From: Clostridiales bacterium UBA929
GTDB lineage: Bacteria; Bacillota; Clostridia; Oscillospirales; UBA929
Reading direction: 5' to 3'
Length of the DNA: 6,293 bases
Assembly (NCBI GenBank): GCA_002293625.1
Contig: DBDP01000121.1
Coordinates: 312 to 6,604 of the forward strand
Positions within the stretch are counted from its first letter, which is position 1. Every line of letters begins with the position of its first letter. The notes beneath the pieces were generated by a model, which worked only from the letters and a program-made list of their open reading frames with translations, ran no database searches and had not been told where the DNA came from. The translations under genes were made by a program, and so were the position numbers. Positions 1-5,936 of this stretch are shown here, piece by piece.

Positions 1-852
1 CCGAAGATGATGTTCCTCGGCGCGGCGGCGCAGCTCGGAATTTTCGCGACTATCGCGGCGGTTGCCGCAATTGGGGAAGCGTTTCCGTCTCTTGGGATTG
101 ACTTAAAAATCGCGGCGGCGATCGGAATCATCGGCGCGGCGGACGGACCGACCTCGATTTTCGTCGCGACCAAATTAGCTGTTGACTACATCGCCCCGAT
201 TTCGGTCGCGGCGTATTCCTATATGGCTCTTGTGCCGATTATTCAACCACCGGTTATCAAGCTGCTCACCACCAAAAGTGAGCGCACAATCCGTATGGAC
301 AACACCGAGAAACGAATATCCAAGAAGGCGCTGATCTTGTTCCCGATCATTGTTACGGTGATCTCCGGTATCCTCGCGCCTTTCTGCGCTCCTCTGGTAG
401 GCTTGTTGATGTTCGGTAACCTAATCCGTGAGTGCGGCGTGCTGGAACGGCTGTCGAAAACCGCGCAAAATGAGTTGGCGAACCTCGTGACGCTGCTGCT
501 GGGGATCTCAATCGGCGCGAAGATGCAAGCCGGAGAGTTTCTGCAACCGACAACGCTGTTGATTCTCGCGCTCGGTTTTGTCGCTTTTGTATTCGATACG
601 GCGGGCGGCGTACTCTTTGTAAAATTCCTGAATCTGTTCAGTAAGGATAAAATGAACCCGATGATCGGTGCGGCTGGCATTTCGGCTTTCCCGATGTCGG
701 CGCGGGTGGTTCAGAAACTCGCCACCAAAGAAGACCCGCAGAACTTCATTTTGATGCCCGCCGTTTCCGCGAACGTCGCCGGTCAGGTCGCCTCGGCCAT
801 CGCGGGCGGGATCGTCCTCGCGTTGGTTCCGTGGCTGCTCGGCGGATCATGA
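1..852 (+). CDS. Na+-translocating decarboxylase beta subunit (OadB/GcdB/MmdB family), 5'-truncated by window edge
   Basis: This is the C-terminal 283 residues of the membrane carboxybiotin decarboxylase that couples decarboxylation of biotin-bound CO2 to Na+ export, as in oxaloacetate, methylmalonyl-CoA or glutaconyl-CoA decarboxylases. The frame is open to base 1. Family members have about 370-430 residues, so roughly the first 90-150 are missing. Visible signatures are GAADGPTSIF at bases 133-162, whose Asp (142-144) matches the Na+-site Asp of Klebsiella OadB, and NPMIGAAGISAFPMSARV near bases 655-708, where Asn, Gly, Ser and Arg have the spacing of the functional residues in Klebsiella. 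The remainder is hydrophobic helices with a charged cytoplasmic loop (TTKSERTIRMDNTEKRISKK). The substrate specificity sits in the carboxyltransferase subunit, which is outside the window, so I cannot say which decarboxylase this is. Family assignment is very secure. Confidence 0.96.
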   Translation, partial: PKMMFLGAAAQLGIFATIAAVAAIGEAFPSLGIDLKIAAAIGIIGAADGPTSIFVATKLAVDYIAPISVAAYSYMALVPIIQPPVIKLLTTKSERTIRMDNTEKRISKKALILFPIIVTVISGILAPFCAPLVGLLMFGNLIRECGVLERLSKTAQNELANLVTLLLGISIGAKMQAGEFLQPTTLLILALGFVAFVFDTAGGVLFVKFLNLFSKDKMNPMIGAAGISAFPMSARVVQKLATKEDPQNFILMPAVSANVAGQVASAIAGGIVLALVPWLLGGS

Positions 853-867
853 CAGGAGGGACACACG

Positions 868-993
868 ATGGTTGCGCTTGCGTTTCAATTGATGCTGTAC
901 GGTTTGGCCGGGGTGTTCTCGGCGCTCGCTATCTTTTTCATCGCGGTGAAGGTCATGGTGCGGGTGTTCTCACCCGACAAGGAACAAGAATGA
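868..993 (+). CDS. OadG-related small membrane subunit, 41 aa
   Basis: This short gene was found by reading downstream of the beta subunit. It starts with ATG at 868 behind a strong AGGAGGG site (854-860, 7-base spacing) and ends with TGA at 991-993. The protein begins MVALAFQLMLYGLAGVFSAL, has one transmembrane helix (about residues 5-33) and a short charged tail ending SPDKEQE. It lies 15 bases after the beta-subunit stop. In Na+-translocating decarboxylases a small gamma (OadG) or delta subunit with one N-terminal helix anchors and stabilises the complex, and the motif order (LxLxGLAGVFxxLxxFxxxVK) fits the short OadG-related subunits of Clostridia. It lacks the Pro/Ala-rich linker and C-terminal metal-binding tail of classical OadG. 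The role as an assembly subunit is inferred from helix pattern and position. Confidence 0.85.
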   Translation: MVALAFQLMLYGLAGVFSALAIFFIAVKVMVRVFSPDKEQE

Positions 994-1000
994 ATCCTGC

Positions 1001-1083
1001 GCGGATATGGTGGAATTGGCAGACACGCCGGTCTTAGGAGCCGGTGCGCAAGCATGTGGGTTCAAATCCCACTATCCGCACCA
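1001..1083 (+). tRNA. tRNA-Leu (anticodon UAG)
   Basis: A complete class II tRNA folds here. The acceptor arm GCGGATA pairs with TATCCGC, followed by discriminator A (1080) and an encoded CCA (1081-1083). The anticodon stem CCGGT/GCCGG encloses loop CTTAGGA, which gives anticodon TAG at 1035-1037. The variable arm is long (TGC-GCAA-GCA), as expected for leucine. The T arm is GTGGG-TTCAAAT-CCCAC. It begins only 7 bases after the stop of the small decarboxylase subunit, and I see no convincing promoter in between, so it may be processed from the operon transcript. Identity and boundaries are secure. Confidence 0.97.
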
Positions 1084-1090
1084 AGATTAC

Positions 1091-1119
1091 AAGCCTGCGC
1101 TCTCAACGAGTGCAGGCTT
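1091..1119 (+). terminator. Hairpin just after tRNA-Leu
   Basis: The arms AAGCCTGCGCT and AGTGCAGGCTT form an 11-bp stem with one G-T wobble around loop CTCAACG. It starts 7 bases after the tRNA CCA. Only three T follow, so alone it is a weak terminator. It may mark or protect the 3' end of the tRNA precursor, with termination completed at the next hairpin. Confidence 0.6.
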
Positions 1120-1134
1120 TAACATTGCAATACC

Positions 1135-1154
1135 AACGCATTCGGCGTTTTTTT
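1135..1154 (+). terminator. Intrinsic terminator with T tract
   Basis: AACGC (1135-1139) pairs with GCGTT (1145-1149) around loop ATTCG, and the stem runs into seven consecutive T (1148-1154). This is a canonical Rho-independent terminator and the best candidate end of the decarboxylase/tRNA transcript. Confidence 0.75.
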
Positions 1155-1236
1155 ATTTGCACAACCGTATCATGTTTCAGACGAAAATATCACTCAAAAT
1201 AACGATTTCGCTAATGCGAATTGCTGCAGCGCAAGC

Positions 1237-1356
1237 CTCCACAGATTACGAATCGGCGATTGGCGCATAATATTCTCATATGAGGAAATAGCAAAAGCCG
1301 AGGAAGAATATGCTCGCGGGGAATTTGTCCGGCATGGGGACATTAACTGGGGCTGA
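1237..1356 (+). pseudogene. Remnant of a type II toxin-antitoxin locus
   Basis: An open frame with no start codon ends at TGA 1354-1356. Its last part first reads LHRLRIGDWRIIFSYE, which resembles the C-terminal strand segment of RelE/ParE-type toxins (pattern YRLRIGDYRVIF). It then reads EEIAKAEEEYARGEF followed by VRHGDINWG, which resembles the C-terminal tail of a RelB- or Phd-like antitoxin. The frame is open back to 1123 but contains no ATG, GTG or TTG, and the upstream residues resemble nothing. I infer a deletion scar that joined pieces of a toxin and an antitoxin gene. Both matches are short and made by eye; a chance resemblance is possible, especially for the tail. Confidence 0.4.
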
Positions 1357-1361
1357 TTAAT

Positions 1362-1379
1362 CGCTTCATAATAGAAGCG
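1362..1379. repeat. Perfect inverted repeat 1 of 3
   Basis: CGCTTC and GAAGCG form a 6-bp perfect stem around loop ATAATA. It lies 5 bases after the stop of the toxin-antitoxin remnant. No T tract follows on either strand, so it is not an obvious terminator. Confidence 0.55.
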
Positions 1380-1382
1380 CTT

Positions 1383-1444
1383 GATATTATCCCGGCACCT
1401 AATATTCGCAATTTATACATGGCTTGATATGCCGGGATAATATC
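1383..1444. repeat. 15-bp perfect inverted repeat with 32-base loop (2 of 3)
   Basis: GATATTATCCCGGCA (1383-1397) is exactly complementary to TGCCGGGATAATATC (1430-1444). The 32-base AT-rich interior has no gene. A 15-bp perfect match is unlikely by chance. The structure could be a very small mobile-element derivative, a transcript-stabilising hairpin, or a protein-binding dyad. There is no adjacent T tract on either strand. Confidence 0.75.
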
Positions 1445-1458
1445 TATTTTAACATCAT

Positions 1459-1513
1459 ATTACGGCGGCATTGCAATGCGCCGGAAATTGCGACTTTTCA
1501 GTGCCGCCGTAAT
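1459..1513. repeat. 12-bp perfect inverted repeat (3 of 3)
   Basis: ATTACGGCGGCA (1459-1470) is exactly complementary to TGCCGCCGTAAT (1502-1513), with a 31-base interior. It overlaps the 3' end of the minus-strand gene fragment, whose stop codon lies within the left arm. It is also the first strong hairpin downstream of the minus-strand yczE-like gene, so it could slow or end that transcript, although no T run follows. Confidence 0.65.
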
Positions 1514-1648
1514 TGCGTCGCCTTCCAGCTCCTCCATGTCGAAGTGCTGGAGCAGCAGCGAAACGGGGTCGCCTTTACCCTGCTCCCGCGTCATGCTGAT
1601 CGAAGCGTTTACCTTTGGAACATTTTCAAGAAGCTGTCCCTCAAAGTC
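1460..1648 (-). pseudogene. 3' fragment of an unidentified gene, fused out of frame to the yczE-like gene end
   Basis: On the minus strand a frame opens after TGA 1651-1649 and ends at TAA 1462-1460, giving 62 residues. It begins DFEGQLLENVPKVNASIS, continues MTREQGKGDPVSLLLQHFD, then MEELEGDAITAALKSRNF, and ends RRIAMPP. Composition and helix pattern look like real protein. The only in-frame ATG (1594-1592, leaving 44 residues) has no ribosome binding site, and the frame overlaps the last 14 codons of the membrane-protein gene. I therefore read it as the C-terminus of a longer gene whose front was replaced. I do not recognise the family. A short functional 44-residue gene is the alternative. 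Confidence 0.4.
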
Positions 1649-2244
1649 TCATGCTTCACCGCGGTAACGTCAAACCTAAAGACACTGAAAACAATCTGAA
1701 CACAAACGCCTATCCCGATAAAGGAAATCACCGTTCCGATTCCGGCCATACCGCCCATGATCCATCCGATAAGCGTTACAAGCAATTCAACCAGCAGACG
1801 GCACACACCAACGGGTATTTTAGTTTTGCGGGTCAGCACGACCATTAAATTGTCGCGCGGTCCCGCGCCAAAGGCGGCCTTCATGTAAAAATAAGAACCG
1901 AGAGCGATGATAAACATCCCCAGTATAAGCATGATGATACCGGCCGCGAGGTTACCCGCCGCCGGTATTATATTTATGGCGATGATGATATCGATGAATA
2001 CGCCTGTCAGCACCATGCTGGCGACGGTTCCAAGCCCCAGCTTTTCACCGAATGCCGTAACGATGATGACAATTAATACCCCCGCGATGATGGAAACCAC
2101 GCCAATGCTTAAACCGGTTACACCCGATAGCCCGACATGGAACACTTCCCACGGGGCATAGCCGATGCCTGCTTTGATTGTCAGAACGATCCCAATCGCG
2201 TACAGCACAAGACCAAGCAGCATATTTAACAGTCTTACGATCAT
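1609..2244 (-). CDS. YczE/YyaS/YitT family membrane protein
   Basis: This 211-residue integral membrane protein of the YczE type (B. subtilis YczE is about 215 residues) has roughly six hydrophobic segments, at residues 4-24, 47-65, 71-92, 98-121, 147-165 and 168-189. Two conserved loops support the family: GIGYAPWEVFHVGLSG (26-41) and GAGPRDNLM (126-134). The biochemical function of the family is not settled; YczE lies beside sfp in B. subtilis and affects lipopeptide antibiotic production. The start ATG (2244-2242) follows the regulator's stop codon by 6 bases, with a CGGAGA site lying inside the end of that gene, so the two are probably translationally coupled. The last 14 residues (HETLRDSFLKMFQR) are encoded by DNA that also reads as a foreign gene fragment in another frame, so the native C-terminus may have been replaced. 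Confidence 0.88.
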   Translation of the reverse strand: MIVRLLNMLLGLVLYAIGIVLTIKAGIGYAPWEVFHVGLSGVTGLSIGVVSIIAGVLIVIIVTAFGEKLGLGTVASMVLTGVFIDIIIAINIIPAAGNLAAGIIMLILGMFIIALGSYFYMKAAFGAGPRDNLMVVLTRKTKIPVGVCRLLVELLVTLIGWIMGGMAGIGTVISFIGIGVCVQIVFSVFRFDVTAVKHETLRDSFLKMFQR

Positions 2245-2250
2245 ATTGGG

Positions 2251-3696
2251 CTATCTCCGAGGCGGGGACGGGGTGACAGCGTTCTGCCCCGCAAGGGTAT
2301 CCCAAAACGCGGCCACCATATTCTTTTCGGTGCTGACAAAGCCCGTGACCGCCGCGCCGGTCTTCACCTTCAGCGCGCCCGTTTCCTCCTTCACATACAC
2401 AAGCATGTTGTGAACCAAATCGTTACGGACAAAAACGCTCAGGTTGCTGTACTCTTCCGCGAGCGCCATCATTTGTTTGTAGTGCGCCAAGTATTGCTCC
2501 CGCGTGTAGACAAAACCGCCCATATATTCCGCAAACGGCAGCGTGAATTCGGAGAGCCGCGAGAGAACCAAGTCCGGCTCAAGCACCGTAAGCGACAGCC
2601 GGTTATCACGGATATTTTTTTGGAACGCGGCGACGCTCTGCTCCCACATGGGCAGAAGGTTGCCTCTTTTCGTGTTTGCTTCGTTTACCAGCGATTCCGG
2701 CAGGGCGAACAGCGGCGGCAGGGCATAGCTTAGGCAGGCGTCGCCGCTTTCGGCGCGCAACCCATCCAACCTCTTATACAAAGCATCGGTCTCCCGTGGG
2801 GAATACACATGAATCAGCGGGCGGCAGAGCGCGAAGAGACGCTCGTATTCCACCGTCAGCGCCTCAAGCGCCGCCCTATCGGTGACGAACAGGTTCAGCA
2901 TCCCTTCGGTTTCCTTCTGAACCGAGGACGAGATAACCGCCGCCGTCCGCGGCGCGATGAACATGGTTTGCTGGAACAAGCCGTCGCGCAAACGGTTATA
3001 GCAGTACGGCTCGATCGCGCCGGTCATGTATATCGGCAGCCAGTTTGTGACCGACCAGAGCATGTGATCCATATCACGGGAAACGGTATGTATAATCCGC
3101 ACGCGGTTGCCCTTCATGATGACCTTTTTGAAAAGTTCCGCCCAACGCGCGGCAAACGCCGCGTCCTCGTTAAGCCACGCCATATCCTCATCGGAGAATA
3201 AAAGCAGCGTCTGCGGCTCGTTTTCTTGCAGTATCATCAGGAAAAACTGCTCCACCGCTTTGCGCTTCCCGGCGTTGCCGTATAAATACGCCGCGTACTT
3301 TGCGGGCGCTTCTTCGGCGGTACCCGCGGCCGGCACACCCGGCGTCCGCTCCGGCAGACGCGAAAAGCCGGAAATCAGCCTGCCCGTGGCGGCGCTAATA
3401 TCCTTTTCTTTTTCCGTCAGCCACCCTTCGAGCCAAATCGCCGTATCTTGCTCCCCGGCAAGCACTCCGGGGCTGATTCCCGTGAGCTTTTGCAGGGCGT
3501 TAAGCTGGTACTCCTTCCTGATGTGCTTCGCGAGATAGCGGCACATCGGAGCCAGATAGTCATGTTTTTTGGAAAGCGCCCGCGCCCCGGTGCGCAGTCT
3601 GCCGACATACGAGCCGTCTAAATTCACCGCGCGGGCAAGGCGGGTGTTGGAAACCTCCGCGATGCTCATCAGGGAGTCAAACCGTTCTGAAAACAT
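2251..3696 (-). CDS. Helix-turn-helix transcriptional regulator with large sensor-like domain, 481 aa
   Basis: Residues 4-60 form an XRE-like helix-turn-helix domain, with the likely DNA-reading part at 16-37 (SNTRLARAVNLDGSYVGRLR). Residues 60-130 are a helical linker ending in a Pro/Ala/Gly-rich stretch (116-133). Residues 140-300 are a mixed alpha/beta region with LLLFSDEDMAWL and VRIIHTVSRDMDHMLW; the pattern of a helix, then 'KGNRVRIIH', recalls the phospholipase-D-like fold of some regulators, but I see no HKD catalytic motif. Residues 300-475 are a second alpha/beta part of unknown type. The start is supported by GGAGGTG (3710-3704) 7 bases from ATG 3696-3694, and by a promoter just upstream. 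It heads an operon with the yczE-like gene and is divergent from the lipoprotein gene, so control of both is likely. The DNA-binding role is a confident inference; the signal is unknown. Confidence 0.82.
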   Translation of the reverse strand: MFSERFDSLMSIAEVSNTRLARAVNLDGSYVGRLRTGARALSKKHDYLAPMCRYLAKHIRKEYQLNALQKLTGISPGVLAGEQDTAIWLEGWLTEKEKDISAATGRLISGFSRLPERTPGVPAAGTAEEAPAKYAAYLYGNAGKRKAVEQFFLMILQENEPQTLLLFSDEDMAWLNEDAAFAARWAELFKKVIMKGNRVRIIHTVSRDMDHMLWSVTNWLPIYMTGAIEPYCYNRLRDGLFQQTMFIAPRTAAVISSSVQKETEGMLNLFVTDRAALEALTVEYERLFALCRPLIHVYSPRETDALYKRLDGLRAESGDACLSYALPPLFALPESLVNEANTKRGNLLPMWEQSVAAFQKNIRDNRLSLTVLEPDLVLSRLSEFTLPFAEYMGGFVYTREQYLAHYKQMMALAEEYSNLSVFVRNDLVHNMLVYVKEETGALKVKTGAAVTGFVSTEKNMVAAFWDTLAGQNAVTPSPPRR

Positions 3697-3720
3697 AAAA
3701 CACCACCTCCGTTTGAATCC

Positions 3721-3749
3721 AGTTTACCACAGGTTTTTTGGGAACACAA
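3721..3749 (-). promoter_or_regulatory. Promoter of the regulator/yczE-like operon
   Basis: Read on the minus strand: -35 TTGTGT (3749-3744), a 17-base spacer, and -10 TAAACT (3726-3721) preceded by TGG, an extended -10 element. The predicted start is near 3714, leaving a leader of about 18 bases before the ATG that contains the ribosome binding site. The -35 is poor (3 of 6), which suits an activated or regulated promoter. Confidence 0.6.
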
Positions 3750-3757
3750 GGGGATTA

Positions 3758-3796
3758 GGCAAGATTCTTGCCAGTTTTATGGCAAGGACATTTGCC
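3758..3796. promoter_or_regulatory. Operator array: four alternating GGCAAG/CTTGCC half-sites between divergent promoters
   Basis: Half-sites are GGCAAG (3758-3763), CTTGCC (3767-3772), GGCAAG (3781-3786) and TTTGCC (3791-3796). Neighbouring pairs each form a palindrome; the best is the central CTTGCCA-GTTTTA-TGGCAAG. The array begins 9 bases from the -35 of one promoter and ends 9 bases from the -35 of the other, so it lies at the midpoint. I infer that it binds a dimeric or tetrameric regulator, most simply the adjacent helix-turn-helix protein. Binding is not demonstrated. Confidence 0.65.
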
Positions 3797-3805
3797 CCAA
3801 ATCCA

Positions 3806-3833
3806 TTGACAGAAACCCGGTTCCTGCTAAACT
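3806..3833 (+). promoter_or_regulatory. Promoter of the lipoprotein gene
   Basis: -35 TTGACA (perfect, 3806-3811), a 16-base spacer, and -10 TAAACT (3828-3833) preceded by TGC, an extended -10. The predicted start is near 3840, which gives an 80-base leader. The nine bases TAAACTGGA at this -10 also occur at the opposing promoter's -10 in mirrored orientation. Confidence 0.72.
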
Positions 3834-3919
3834 GGAATGGGCGGATATGCAAGTGTTGAAGATTGCGCGTTCGCCGCAGGTGGGGAAAAGATAACTATAA
3901 ATGCAATGGAGGACTTTAT

Positions 3920-5926
3920 ATGAAAAGAATACTCATTCTATCAATAGCGCTACTTCTGCTCGCGGGGTGCGCTGGGAAAACACCGCCGAGTGGCGACCCT
4001 GCGGCATTGTCTTCCCCGTCTCCCGCGCCTCTGCCTCAAACGGACAGCGACAGTTTTACGGTAAAAGACGGGGATACATCCGTTGAAACGCCCGACGGTG
4101 TCGTCTTTGACTTCGGGTGCTTATTCGAAGCGGGCGAAGACATCACCGTCGGGAAGGTGACGCCGGATACGCCGGATAGTGACGTGGACATTTACGCTTA
4201 TGATTTCGCCGTCTCCTCCGGTCAGCCCGAAGGGGTGGTTGAGATCGTTATCCCCTATGACGACGCGGACGTTTCGGGAGACGAGGAACAGCTCTCGGTC
4301 GGCGGGAAGTATTATAACGAGCAAAGCGGCGCGTGGGAGGACGCCCTGTATTGGGTGGACACCGAAGCCAACACCGTACACATTCTTACCGACCATCTGT
4401 CCACATACGGCGCGTGGGTCGTCCGCAATCCCGGCAAACGCAACGAACACCTCTCGACCTCTTTCGGCGCGTATATAACGACGCAGCAAGCCGACGCGCT
4501 GCTGAATATATACGCCGCAGACAGCGCGACAGTGGCGGAGGACGTCGCCTCTTCGTTCTTCGAAGCGACGGGAAGCCTTCAATACTTCACAGCGACAAAC
4601 GTACCGGCCCTTATCTCGCTTGGAGGGACGTACGACGACTTCATCACCGAGCAATTTTCGGATTCGCTGACCAAGTTCGGCATCGCCGTCGCCTGCTCGC
4701 AGTTTGCCTTCGATATGTATTACAACGGCATTCGAAGCGAGAAAACCTACACAAGCGCAATGAAGCTCACGTTGAATTTGGCAATCACCAAAGCGACGGC
4801 GGCTATTCAGCTTGCGTATGTCGGCGTCGGTATACTCGATCTTGCGCTCTCGGAAGTAAGCAGTTACGCCATCGAGCAAAGGTACGAAAACACGAAGAAC
4901 ATGTATGACGCCTATTACAAACGCGACGGGGTACGGCGCGGAACCAAAGAGTGGCGGCTGCTGTTTGATAAAATTTATAAGGACAACAAAGAAAACCCCC
5001 GGCAGGTCGCCGACCTTATAAGCGCGGAGATAGACCGCTACGTCAACGAGTACTGGGAGGTTGCCGGAACCGATTGGGAGTCGTGGGTGGACTCGTATGA
5101 TGAAAACGCGGCGCTGACCAAGTATCCGTGGCCGCTGAGCGAAGACCGCGAGAATATCGCGAACCACTATAAAGCGGAGCTTTATTCAAGTCTGCAAGCG
5201 GTGTTCAACATCTTGGAAAGAACGATGTACTATGACTGCCTAGCCGAACGCGATAAATTATTAAGAGACATTGTTCAAATCCTCAACACGGTCTACGCAA
5301 TCAACATCGAAGAAGAGGAGCCGGAAGTGGGCGAAGCGCCGCAATACGCGGACGCCTACGTTACGCTCTCGCCCCTCTCCGACGCCACCACGGAAGCGGC
5401 GTGGACGGTACAATTGAACGGAAGCGGGCACGGAAGGCTGCCCTTTACCCTGCTTGCCCACGAATCGGCGGGTTTCCCGATGGAACTATCCATTTTCAAG
5501 ACGGAAAAGGATCTGCGGGACAAAAAGCCCGCGTACACAACCACGCTGGAACCGTTTACCTCAACGGAAAAGACCGTCACCCTCGCGGCGCTTAAAACAG
5601 AAGCGATTGATTACTCCGGCGTATATATCGGCACGCTCTACAATACCACCACCGGCACGGAGATCGAGATGACAACCACCATCACGTTCGACAGGGAATA
5701 CGGCGACGGTGTGTTCTATAACATCCGAGGTGTCGACGGGACGATCTCACCCATCACGGGCGAAGAACGTTTCTACTTCGGCGGGAGCTACTTCATCCGC
5801 TCGTCAACGGGAGAGGTTACTATGTCGACCGCGGATTTCAAATTCTCCGCCGACGGGCTTTCGTTCACCGCGAACATGACCGATTATAACGGAAACGTAT
5901 GGGGGATCATCACAGGGTCACGGTAA
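3920..5926 (+). CDS. Secreted lipoprotein, 668 aa, multi-domain, function unknown
   Basis: I place the start at ATG 3920 because TGGAGGAC (3907-3914) precedes it and the protein then opens with a perfect lipoprotein signal, MKRILILSIALLLLAGC, lipidated at Cys17; the frame also opens upstream at TTG 3863, without support. Residues 20-46 are a Pro/Ser/Asp linker. Residues 47-170 are beta-rich and contain GKYYNEQSGAWE...WVDTEANTV...LTDHLSTYGAWVV, resembling the 'YYDEESGxW...HFSTFAV' domain common in bacterial surface proteins. Residues 185-460 are largely helical, with a hydrophobic stretch at 281-310 that could insert in or lie on a membrane. An acidic hinge (464-474, EEEEPEVGEAP) leads to beta-rich C-terminal regions (477-555, 563-668). 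No catalytic motif is visible. The protein should be anchored outside the cytoplasmic membrane. Its divergent pairing with a regulator/membrane-protein operon suggests a shared envelope role. Confidence 0.88.
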   Translation: MKRILILSIALLLLAGCAGKTPPSGDPAALSSPSPAPLPQTDSDSFTVKDGDTSVETPDGVVFDFGCLFEAGEDITVGKVTPDTPDSDVDIYAYDFAVSSGQPEGVVEIVIPYDDADVSGDEEQLSVGGKYYNEQSGAWEDALYWVDTEANTVHILTDHLSTYGAWVVRNPGKRNEHLSTSFGAYITTQQADALLNIYAADSATVAEDVASSFFEATGSLQYFTATNVPALISLGGTYDDFITEQFSDSLTKFGIAVACSQFAFDMYYNGIRSEKTYTSAMKLTLNLAITKATAAIQLAYVGVGILDLALSEVSSYAIEQRYENTKNMYDAYYKRDGVRRGTKEWRLLFDKIYKDNKENPRQVADLISAEIDRYVNEYWEVAGTDWESWVDSYDENAALTKYPWPLSEDRENIANHYKAELYSSLQAVFNILERTMYYDCLAERDKLLRDIVQILNTVYAINIEEEEPEVGEAPQYADAYVTLSPLSDATTEAAWTVQLNGSGHGRLPFTLLAHESAGFPMELSIFKTEKDLRDKKPAYTTTLEPFTSTEKTVTLAALKTEAIDYSGVYIGTLYNTTTGTEIEMTTTITFDREYGDGVFYNIRGVDGTISPITGEERFYFGGSYFIRSSTGEVTMSTADFKFSADGLSFTANMTDYNGNVWGIITGSR

Positions 5927-5934
5927 AATACCGT
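5920..5934 (+). terminator. Small hairpin over the lipoprotein stop codon
   Basis: ACGGTA (5920-5925) pairs with TACCGT (5929-5934) around AAA; the stop TAA (5924-5926) lies in the stem. It is probably a minor part of the transcript end, together with the GC-rich hairpin that follows. Confidence 0.3.
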
Positions 5935-5936
5935 AA

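Noticed and set aside
243..680. Minus-strand frame opposite the decarboxylase beta subunit
   Set aside because: The plus-strand product is a clear family member with its active-site motifs; the antisense frame is a shadow.
1244..1255. GATTACGAATCG shared with 6025-6036
   Set aside because: A 12-base match is expected about once by chance in a window of this size, and the first copy is explained as coding for LRIG in the toxin-like remnant.
1907..2161. Plus-strand Met-rich frame opposite the yczE-like gene
   Set aside because: It is the complement of hydrophobic Ile/Val codons in the membrane protein, with no initiation signal.
2410..3538. Several plus-strand open frames opposite the regulator gene
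   Set aside because: They overlap a well-supported minus-strand gene, have low-complexity Arg/Ser/Pro content, and lack ribosome binding sites.
3863..3919. Upstream TTG start for the lipoprotein (19 extra residues)
   Set aside because: It lacks a ribosome binding site and would place charged residues before the lipoprotein signal; ATG 3920 has both a good site and a perfect signal peptide.
4121..5167. A 348-residue open frame on the minus strand inside the lipoprotein gene
   Set aside because: The plus-strand gene has a ribosome binding site, promoter and lipoprotein signal. The antisense frame has Arg/Val-rich composition without a recognisable domain and arises from GC-rich codon bias.
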